64,000 nucleotides of DNA. Origin: Massilia aquatica. GTDB lineage: Bacteria; Pseudomonadota; Gammaproteobacteria; Burkholderiales; Burkholderiaceae_D. Positions within the stretch are counted from its first letter, which is position 1, and the number at the start of each line of letters is the position of its first letter. Positions 58,190-64,000 of the stretch are shown here, one piece after another. The notes beneath the pieces were generated by a model. It saw only the letters and a program-made list of their open reading frames with translations, did not search any database and was not told where the DNA came from. The DNA lies in assembly GCF_011682045.1 (NCBI RefSeq), contig NZ_VVIW01000004.1:310001-374000 (forward strand), read 5' to 3'. The position numbers and the translations under genes are program-made.

Positions 58190-59038
58190 TTACATCAGTT
58201 TTGCCGCGCGCAGCTGGGCGCCGATACGGTCGATTTCTTTCTCTCCCCTGGCGAGCGCTTCTGCGCTGGTGTGCACCGAGTAGTTACCCATTACCAGCTC
58301 ATACGGGTGCCTGGGAGCGGAACCGAGCACGAATTCGGTGCGGCCCTGGGCCACGAAGTCGATTGCGCCCTCGCCTTCCTCGAACACCGCTACTTCCCGC
58401 CTGAGCACAGTGCCCGCCGTCTGCAGCGCGCCGCTGGCGACCGCTACCCAGGCTACGTCGTGGCCGGCGGGCGGCGTGTAGGTCCAGTGCTCGCCGTCGG
58501 CCAGGGTCACGTGCAGATAATTGATCGGAGCGCGTGGTCGGATCAGGCTGCTGGCGCCGCCATGCTTGCCGATGATGACGCGGGCCGGCCCGTGGCTCTG
58601 CACTTGCTGCGGCGCCAGGTACTGGCTTTGCGCGGGCCCGTTTTCATCTTCTTCCGGCAGCGCCAGCCAGAGCTGGAAGCCGGTGACCGGCTGGCCGGGA
58701 ACCGCGCCGCCGTCGTGCCAGACGCCGCCGCCGGCGCTCATCCACTCCACCCCGCCGGTGGGCAGCACGCCTTCGCTGCCGGTGGTTTCGGTGTAGGCGA
58801 TGGCGCCGTCGAGCACCACGGTGACGGTGGCGATGCCCGAGTGCGGGTGCATGCCCATGCTGCTGCCGTTGGCGCCCAGCTGGAACAGGTCGAGGAAGAC
58901 GAACGGCTTGATCAGCTGGCCAATATCGCCAGGGCTCACGAGCCGGTTGATGCCGCCGCGGCTGTGGCCCGCAGAGCGCGCCGCCAGTTGACGCTGGGCC
59001 GTTGTGGTTTGCTTGAGTTGCGATTGATTCATGTTCAT
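58190..59038 (-). CDS. Pirin-family cupin protein
   Basis: 282 aa from the ATG at 59038 (GGAG ribosome site). Two cupin domains; the first contains MGMHPHSGIATVT with H64 and H66, and GGGVWHDGG with H108, three of the four pirin metal ligands. The fourth, a Glu two residues after the last His in pirin and YhhW, is Gly here, which should change the metal site. Related proteins are quercetin 2,3-dioxygenase-like or redox sensors. It is first in a pirin-DoxX pair divergent from a LysR gene. Confidence 0.87.
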   Translation of the reverse strand: MNMNQSQLKQTTTAQRQLAARSAGHSRGGINRLVSPGDIGQLIKPFVFLDLFQLGANGSSMGMHPHSGIATVTVVLDGAIAYTETTGSEGVLPTGGVEWMSAGGGVWHDGGAVPGQPVTGFQLWLALPEEDENGPAQSQYLAPQQVQSHGPARVIIGKHGGASSLIRPRAPINYLHVTLADGEHWTYTPPAGHDVAWVAVASGALQTAGTVLRREVAVFEEGEGAIDFVAQGRTEFVLGSAPRHPYELVMGNYSVHTSAEALARGEKEIDRIGAQLRAAKLM

Positions 59039-59086
59039 GGCGTTCTCCGTGTTGGTTCGTAGTGCATGAGTGAATCTTATGCCGCA

Positions 59087-59113
59087 TTGAAGCATCCAAG
59101 AAGCCTATATAAT
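59087..59113 (+). promoter_or_regulatory. Putative promoter of the LysR gene
   Basis: TTGAAG (59087-59092) and TATAAT (59108-59113) with 15 bp between, 29 bp before the ATG. The spacing is shorter than the ideal 17 bp. ATCCAAG occurs at 59094 and again at 59126. Confidence 0.4.
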
Positions 59114-59142
59114 TAGATTGATAGTATCCAAGGAGTAGATAT

Positions 59143-60033
59143 ATGCTGGACGGGATGTCGATGGACCAGTTGCGCACCTTCATTGCGGCAGTCGAGGAAG
59201 GGAGCTTTTCGGCGGCCGGGCGCAAGCTGCGGCGCGCGCAGTCGGTGGTGAGCACGACCCTGGCCAATCTGGAGGCGCAGGTGGGGTTTGCGCTGTTCGA
59301 GCGGACCGGGCGCTATCCGCAGTTGACCGAGGCCGGCCGCGCCATGCTGGAGCTGGCGCGCGCGGCGGCGCACAGCATGGATGAGTTCAAGGCCAAGGCG
59401 CGCAGCTTGGCGGAGGGACTGGAACCCGAGCTGGCCGTGGCGGTCGATGTGATGTATCCGATCGCGCACCTGACGCGCGCGGTGCAGGCTTTTCACCAGG
59501 CATTTCCGTCGACGCCATTGCGGCTGTACGTGGAGGCGCTGGGGGCGGTGCTGCAACCTTTGCTCGATGGCCATTGCCGGGTCGCGGTGATCGGCTCGCT
59601 GCCCGAGATTCCGGCCGGCTGCGCGTCCGAATTTTTGCTGAGCGTATCGGCGGTGACAGTAGTGGCGCCCACGCATCCGCTGGCGGCACTGAAAGGCATG
59701 GTGCCGCGCGCCGCCGCAGCCGAGCAGATCCAGCTGGTGCTGACCGACCGTTCGGCGCTGACGGCGGGGCGCAATTTTGGCGTGGCGTCAACCCGGGTCT
59801 GGCGCCTGGCCGACCTGGGCGCCAAGCATGCGTTCCTGCGCGCCGGGCTGGGCTGGGGGCATATGCCGCTGCACATGGTCGAGGCCGATATTGCCAGCGG
59901 CGCGCTGGTGACGATCCAGCTGGACATGTTCGCGACGGCCGGACCGGGGTTTTCGATGCATGCGATCCACCTGGCCGACAATCCGCCGGGCCGCGCCGGG
60001 CGCTGGTTCATCGACCAGCTGAAACAGGGCTAA
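59143..60033 (+). CDS. LysR-family transcriptional regulator
   Basis: 296 aa. N-terminal helix-turn-helix (about 8-66; SFSAAGRKLRRAQSVVSTTL, then FERTGRYPQLTEAGR) and a C-terminal periplasmic-binding-like effector domain. ATG at 59143 with AAGGAG upstream. By position it probably controls the divergent pirin-DoxX pair, and itself. Inducer unknown. Its 3' end overlaps the convergent L,D-transpeptidase gene by 4 bp. Confidence 0.9.
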   Translation: MLDGMSMDQLRTFIAAVEEGSFSAAGRKLRRAQSVVSTTLANLEAQVGFALFERTGRYPQLTEAGRAMLELARAAAHSMDEFKAKARSLAEGLEPELAVAVDVMYPIAHLTRAVQAFHQAFPSTPLRLYVEALGAVLQPLLDGHCRVAVIGSLPEIPAGCASEFLLSVSAVTVVAPTHPLAALKGMVPRAAAAEQIQLVLTDRSALTAGRNFGVASTRVWRLADLGAKHAFLRAGLGWGHMPLHMVEADIASGALVTIQLDMFATAGPGFSMHAIHLADNPPGRAGRWFIDQLKQG

Positions 60034-60524
60034 GGAAGAATGCTGACCTTGTCGCCAGGGCGCACCAGGTCGTACAGCTCGCGCATCTGCTTGTCGTCGA
60101 GGGCCACACAGCCCAGGGTCCAGTCGCTGCCGGCGCCTTTGCCGTGAATGAAAACATCGCCCCCCATCGGGGTGTGCTGGGAGGGCGCGCGGCCTTGCCG
60201 AATGGCTGTTTCGATGGCCGCCTGCTGCGCACCGGAAATCACGCCAGCTTTGCGCGCACGTGCGGTATCGTCCAGGTTGGGGTAGCTGATGCCGAGCGAG
60301 AGGTAGTACTGGCTCTGCGGATTTTTATGCGTGATGACGTAGCTCCCTTCGGGCGTCTTGCGGTCGCCCTGGCGCAGCTTGTGGCCGACCGGGGAGCCGC
60401 CCAGGCCGATCCTGTAGGTGCGCGTCACGCCGTCTCCTTTGTATTCCAGCACGCGCTTGGATTTGAAGACGGTGATCTGCGCGCCCCAGGCGGGGACGGT
60501 CAGCGCGCATAACAGCAGGGCCAC
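60030..60524 (-). CDS. L,D-transpeptidase (YkuD family), exported
   Basis: 164 aa from the GTG at 60524. The catalytic HxxG...G-C motif is seen as H127-G-K-G and TLGCV (C139), within the YkuD fold (YRIGLGGSPVGH, KTPEGSYVIT). It would cross-link or attach peptides at meso-DAP in the cell wall. The start is unclear: the GTG gives a signal peptide lacking the usual basic N-region. An ATG at 60574 encodes MNKRDNHV and then stops, while basic residues suitable for a signal peptide occur in the frame of the enzyme just upstream of the GTG, so a one-base frameshift near 60550 is possible. Confidence 0.8.
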   Translation of the reverse strand: MALLLCALTVPAWGAQITVFKSKRVLEYKGDGVTRTYRIGLGGSPVGHKLRQGDRKTPEGSYVITHKNPQSQYYLSLGISYPNLDDTARARKAGVISGAQQAAIETAIRQGRAPSQHTPMGGDVFIHGKGAGSDWTLGCVALDDKQMRELYDLVRPGDKVSILP

Positions 60525-60599
60525 CGATACGGCCCGTCCAGTTCGATTAAACGTGGTTGTCTCGTTTATTCATTGTAGGGAATTGCCGCACCGGGTGCA

Positions 60600-61004
60600 T
60601 TACCACCACGCGCTGCGGAACCAGTCTTTGCGTATGCCGATCAGGAATGCGGGCGTCAGAATCAGTATCGCCAGGGTCACAATGCACAGCCACGCTCCCC
60701 ACAACGGCAACATAAGCATCTGGTGAAGAAGGGTATCGCGCACCGTCGGTTGGTAAAGCGGAATGGTCGACAGTGCTAATAGCAGTGCCGCCATCACGCT
60801 CAGGCACGAGACGTAGAAACGGCCCCATGCCACGCGCCGGTACAGGCCGACGATGGTGGCGCACAGCCAGAAAAAGAAAACCAGCATGAGCACATTGTGT
60901 GTATCGGCGACAAAAGTCCATCCCGACCAAGCGGCCAGATACGCCAGGACGGCGAACAGAACGTATTGGGCAAGGCGGGCGGACAGCGGCATGGGAAGTG
61001 GCAT
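60600..61004 (-). CDS. Small four-helix membrane protein, unknown
   Basis: 134 aa from the ATG at 61004 (or 122 aa from 60992). Four hydrophobic segments (YVLFAVLAYLAAWSGWTFV; VLMLVFFFWLCATIVGLY; VSCLSVMAALLLALSTIP; LWGAWLCIVTLAILILTP). No ribosome site is evident, so expression may rely on coupling to the upstream genes. No family recognised. It is third in a minus-strand run starting at 62007. Confidence 0.6.
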   Translation of the reverse strand: MPLPMPLSARLAQYVLFAVLAYLAAWSGWTFVADTHNVLMLVFFFWLCATIVGLYRRVAWGRFYVSCLSVMAALLLALSTIPLYQPTVRDTLLHQMLMLPLWGAWLCIVTLAILILTPAFLIGIRKDWFRSAWW

Positions 61005-61036
61005 GGAGGGTTGCAGAAAACGGATGGACGCCCGGC

Positions 61037-61465
61037 TCAGGCCGATGGACGCGTGGAGGAAAACAGGCGGCTGACGGGCGAAAAGTAAGCCAGTGCCAAA
61101 ATCGCGCCCCAGAGCATTGAAAACAGATCCATGAGCACGTAATCGAGCCACGACATGACTGCGGTTCCGGGAACAAACAGCACGGTCATGAAAGCCACAG
61201 TGGTCACGAGCGACAATGTCCGGCCCCACGATTTGAACATGAACATGCCGATCAGTCCTGCCATGGAACAGATGGCTAAAGAACCGTATATCCACACTGA
61301 CAGCGCCAGATTACCTGCGCTCCAATGTACTGGCTCGGCATCCAATGCCGCCTGCAGTTGAGGCGAGATGAGGTTGGAGGAATACCTTGCGGCCACGGCC
61401 AGGGCGATCTCAAGGATAAAGTGCAGGCACAGAAGCAGGCGAAAGCGGTACGCGGTCATGGTCAT
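61037..61465 (-). CDS. Small membrane protein, unknown
   Basis: 142 aa from the ATG at 61465 (or 140 aa from 61459). Helices at about 5-25 (FRLLLCLHFILEIALAV), 55-75, 80-100 (LVTTVAFMTVLFVPGTAV) and 110-128. It shares its four-segment plan with the neighbour at 60600, so the two may be distant paralogues. It begins 2 bp after the stop of the gene at 61468, so they are coupled. Function unknown. Confidence 0.6.
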   Translation of the reverse strand: MTMTAYRFRLLLCLHFILEIALAVAARYSSNLISPQLQAALDAEPVHWSAGNLALSVWIYGSLAICSMAGLIGMFMFKSWGRTLSLVTTVAFMTVLFVPGTAVMSWLDYVLMDLFSMLWGAILALAYFSPVSRLFSSTRPSA

Positions 61466-61467
61466 GG

Positions 61468-62007
61468 TCAGTGCGCAGTGCGCTCGAAATAGCGTTGATA
61501 GAATGCGATGTAATTTGTCCCGGCCTGGCAACAGGTGATGTCGTCGAACGCCAGGATGGCCAATTCGTCGTCCCAGCGGGCGGTGCCGGAAAACCACTGC
61601 ATCGCCACAGCCATGGGCGTGAACTCGTCAATCCGGCCGATCAGGAAGTCCGGATCGTCCAGGTTTTCGCATTCGAGGATCATCAGCGGATACATGGTGG
61701 ACAACTGCGCGAGCACGGTGTTCCAGTTGCGCAGATCGAGGCCAATATCGAACGGCACTTGCTGAAGCAATCCTTCGTGTTCAAGCAACTCGCGCTGGAA
61801 CGTGCAGGTGGCTGAGCACCTGACGTCGGTAATGTCGGCGATTCTGAGGACCATCAAGCCATCCAGATGGAAATCCGAAACATATTGAAGCAACAGCAAT
61901 TCATCGGACAAGCCGAGCACAAAGCCCTCGATGGAGTGATGATCGATGCCGCTGCGAGATAAGGCGATAAGACGACATTCTTGCTGATGCTGAGCAAGTT
62001 GATACAT
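61468..62007 (-). CDS. Unknown cytoplasmic protein with two Sm/SH3-like beta-barrel repeats
   Basis: 179 aa, ATG at 62007 with AGGG 8 nt upstream. It has two similar halves of curved strands: IEGFVLGLSDELLLLQYV with LRIADITDVR, and DFLIGRIDEFTPMAVAM with LAFDDITCCQ. Each half ends in an acidic-Ile-Thr motif (ITDV and ITCC), like Sm/SH3-type barrels. I do not recognise a named family. It is the first gene of a minus-strand run with two small membrane proteins, and it faces a promoter region shared with the gene at 62423. Confidence 0.6.
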   Translation of the reverse strand: MYQLAQHQQECRLIALSRSGIDHHSIEGFVLGLSDELLLLQYVSDFHLDGLMVLRIADITDVRCSATCTFQRELLEHEGLLQQVPFDIGLDLRNWNTVLAQLSTMYPLMILECENLDDPDFLIGRIDEFTPMAVAMQWFSGTARWDDELAILAFDDITCCQAGTNYIAFYQRYFERTAH

Positions 62008-62422
62008 GAAGTGAGCCCTTGCATAAACACGTGACAGCAGACTGCCGGTTTTCCAATGTTATTGGAACGATAATGCACACCTTACCATTCGGCGCATACG
62101 GAACGCAACTGAGATTGCTCGGCGAGCAGGGCTTAGCTTGTGACCGGCGACGATCACCGATCCCGGCGCCAGGAAGCCGGTCCAGTTTGCACCCATGCTG
62201 GCCGCTTCCTGCGCGTTGCGGCCGCAATCGCGCCGCCATCGGGCCAGATCCGATGTAAGGATCATTGATAGCCAGACCGCGTTTGCTGTACACGAGCTTG
62301 ACAGCCCCACTGAATGCGCAGTCAACAATCCTATAAAAATCAATCACTTAAAAAATACGAAGTCATGGCACGGCGCTTGCAAACAGGTAAGTAACGAAAA
62401 CTTATCGGCAGGCGGGGACAGC
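62008..62422. other. Divergent intergenic region with a short perfect inverted repeat
   Basis: About 415 bp with no credible gene. TTCCAAT (62051-62057) and ATTGGAA (62061-62067) form a 7-3-7 inverted repeat close to the start of the minus-strand gene at 62007, a possible operator or hairpin. The stretch around 62320-62400 is AT-rich and should hold the promoter of the plus-strand gene. Confidence 0.5.
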
Positions 62423-63226
62423 ATGACAGCAGCGGCATACGAAATATTGAGAAACGAAGGCTATGCGCTGGCCGGCGAGGTGCGCGAGTTGCAGCAGCGG
62501 ATCAGGCTGTATCACCGCATTTACCTCGAATCCGGCAAACGCCATGCCTTCGCCCTGATCGCGGCGCACGGGTCCTTGTGGGCAACCGGCTATTTTAAAC
62601 TGGGAGATCTCGGTGCGCGCATCGCTTCCTTGCCGTCCCTGTGCATCTGCGGCAGGCGCCAGCAAAAGCTCGATGCCGTTGCCGTGTTCGCGGACCGTTT
62701 CCGCAGCATTAACCGCCAGGTCTGCGCCGAATCGTACGCCATCTTCCACTACACGCGGCAATATGGCGCCAACGATGTCATCCGCCCGCTGATCGGTACG
62801 CGTTTCGCGGAATTACTGGCCGACTGCCATGCGTCCTGCGCGGCCGATACCGCGTATCCACGCGACAAGCGCGAACAATTGTTCGACGCTTTTCTGGCTT
62901 GGGAGCAGGACCATATCGTGGCGCCCAACGTGGCCGAAGCGTTTGCTGATTTCGACTGGCCCCTGATTGCCTGGCTGGCCAGGCGGCCGGTGATCCAGTT
63001 TGCGTATTTCGGGAAACACACGCGCCTGCGCTTCCGCGATTTTTCGTGCCAGGATGAGCGCATGTCCGCAGGCATGCGGGCCTGCCGCATCGCGGAAGAC
63101 GTGGGGCTCGACCTTGTGGAAGCGGCGCTGGGCGCTCGCTGCCGCGCTGTCGAAGGCCGCCACGCGCAGCCCGATACAATGGACGGCAAGCAGCCGGGAG
63201 CCGGCGCACTGGAAGGAGTGAGATGA
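62423..63226 (+). CDS. Unknown protein, accessory region
   Basis: 267 aa from the ATG at 62423 (GGGGA just upstream); the frame is open much further but that part is not protein-like. Helical, with a central FALIAAHGSLWATGYFKLG and later DAFLAWEQDHIVAPNVAEAF. I see only a distant resemblance to DUF2515-type proteins. No signal peptide. Its stop overlaps the start of the next gene (ATGA-type), so the two are expressed together, as is common for toxin-related or conflict gene pairs; this is inference. Confidence 0.55.
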   Translation: MTAAAYEILRNEGYALAGEVRELQQRIRLYHRIYLESGKRHAFALIAAHGSLWATGYFKLGDLGARIASLPSLCICGRRQQKLDAVAVFADRFRSINRQVCAESYAIFHYTRQYGANDVIRPLIGTRFAELLADCHASCAADTAYPRDKREQLFDAFLAWEQDHIVAPNVAEAFADFDWPLIAWLARRPVIQFAYFGKHTRLRFRDFSCQDERMSAGMRACRIAEDVGLDLVEAALGARCRAVEGRHAQPDTMDGKQPGAGALEGVR

Positions 63227-63522
63227 TGAATGTAAAACTGTCGACAATGGCCGATGAAGTCCATGACGAGCCATCCTTTCTGGCGTTTTTGGAAGCGCTT
63301 GCCGCGGACTGGGAGGATGAACGGCGTAAAGAAAAAGAACATCCAAGTTCCCCTTACGGCCCGGGCGCCAATGGCTGGGAGAACCCGGCTCTTGGCGACT
63401 TCCTTGACGCTGCCCATAGCTGGGCGGATGCGTCAGCCGATGGCTTGAAATACTATGCAGTCCCGGAAAATCCATGGTGCCGCATGGCGCAGATTTTGTG
63501 GATGGGCAAAATCTATGAGTGA
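63223..63522 (+). CDS. Small DUF7660-like protein, possible immunity-type protein
   Basis: 99 aa, acidic N-terminal half. The C-terminal GWENPALGDFLDAAHSW and a later WCRMAQILWMGKIYE match the general pattern of DUF7660-type small proteins (a Trp-Glu-Asn turn, a helix, then Trp...Ile-Leu). Such genes are often near polymorphic toxin or immunity loci. ATG at 63223 or 63226. Overlaps the previous gene. Confidence 0.6.
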   Translation: MMNVKLSTMADEVHDEPSFLAFLEALAADWEDERRKEKEHPSSPYGPGANGWENPALGDFLDAAHSWADASADGLKYYAVPENPWCRMAQILWMGKIYE

Positions 63523-63669
63523 CTGTTTCGCTTGGACTCGTACATGATCCGACGGGTTCCGACACATATTCTCCAGCGATGAATTCTCTGCGCTCTTACA
63601 GCAGGGAAAAGTGCAAGGAAAACCAGCTCCGACAAGTGGATGCGAGGAAACTCATACAGCAGGGGTGAA

Positions 63670-64000
63670 ATGCAGCAATTCGAAATTAACGTCGACTTCA
63701 ATGGAATCATTATCTTTGATCCAGAGCGCCTCCAACATTACTATTCCGGCATTGAGGCAGGTACGAATCTTTATCGAAAATTCACGACGACGGAGGATGG
63801 CGATGAGGTTGTCAAACAAGGGATTCTGGTGCCCATCATGGGCATTAACGACAGTACTTACCCCGTTATCGTCAGAATGGCTGATGAAGAATCGCTCATA
63901 CCCGAGGATTTGATTGTGCTAAGCAACTCCGCCTTCCCCCTTCACGTGAAAGGCAGAGCAGTTATTGCTGACATGGAGGTACTAATGGATTGGGATGTGG
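63670..64000 (+). CDS. Unknown protein, 3' end outside window
   Basis: At least 110 aa, open to the window end. The ATG at 63670 follows AGGGGTGA. Begins MQQFEINVDFNGIIIFDPER and contains VPIMGINDSTYPVIVRMA. Beta-rich and acidic, without a signal peptide. Base composition is more AT-rich than the bulk of the window. It may be another small immunity-like protein of an accessory cluster. No family recognised. Confidence 0.6.
   Translation, partial: MQQFEINVDFNGIIIFDPERLQHYYSGIEAGTNLYRKFTTTEDGDEVVKQGILVPIMGINDSTYPVIVRMADEESLIPEDLIVLSNSAFPLHVKGRAVIADMEVLMDWDV

Noticed and set aside
62059-62347. Minus-strand frames in the 62.0-62.4 kb intergenic region
   Set aside because: Short, without ribosome sites, and with no domain-like sequence.
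1-64000. CRISPR arrays, rRNA and tRNA genes, prophage
   Set aside because: No regular spaced repeats, no rRNA or cloverleaf-like sequence, and no phage structural, integrase or lysis genes were recognised.

Overview
The window is high-GC bacterial DNA, densely coded on both strands, with many secreted peptidases, TonB-dependent receptors and a NdvB-type cyclic glucan synthase. Codon use and gene repertoire suggest a Massilia/Duganella/Janthinobacterium-like betaproteobacterium (Oxalobacteraceae). This placement is inferred from the proteins; no rRNA or tRNA gene was seen.

Layout. 1-3.3 kb: end of a heme-type TonB receptor and a HemS-like protein. 3.3-10.3 kb: a beta-lactamase-fold hydrolase and M1 aminopeptidase pair, a GDT1/UPF0016 cation transporter, an inverted-repeat element and a secreted PHP-type metallohydrolase. 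10.7-19.5 kb: one giant cyclic beta-1,2-glucan synthase gene. 19.8-25.5 kb: a three-part cysteine desulfurase/degenerate metallo-beta-lactamase/rhodanese fusion divergent from a DecR-like Lrp regulator, then a LivK-like binding protein coupled to a DUF885 protein. 25.5-32.5 kb: small genes, an MFS/DUF2165 pair under a SufR-like regulator, a second DUF885 protein and an M14 carboxypeptidase. 32.6-35.7 kb: a response regulator / substrate-binding protein / histidine kinase operon. 36-40.9 kb: TonB, an M28 peptidase gene split by a small IS5-type MITE, an intact M28 peptidase and a TerB-fold protein.

40.9-56.8 kb is the most interesting part and looks like a metal-acquisition island. A siderophore-type TonB receptor and a three-gene DUF3526 ABC exporter diverge from a Fur-like box. 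Next comes a Fur-family regulator, and divergent from it, across a near-perfect palindrome, a tight six-gene operon: PduX-like GHMP kinase, SbnA-like PLP enzyme, ATP-grasp ligase fused to a DUF4213/DUF364 heavy-metal-chelation-like module, MFS exporter, RND adaptor and RND pump. I infer a small NRPS-independent metallophore pathway with its own export. I know of no characterised pathway with this composition.

56.8-62 kb holds small zinc-ribbon and unknown genes, a pirin/DoxX pair divergent from a LysR regulator, an L,D-transpeptidase and small membrane or unknown genes. The last 1.6 kb is visibly more AT-rich and carries small unknown proteins that resemble an accessory or immunity-type cluster; the last gene runs off the window.
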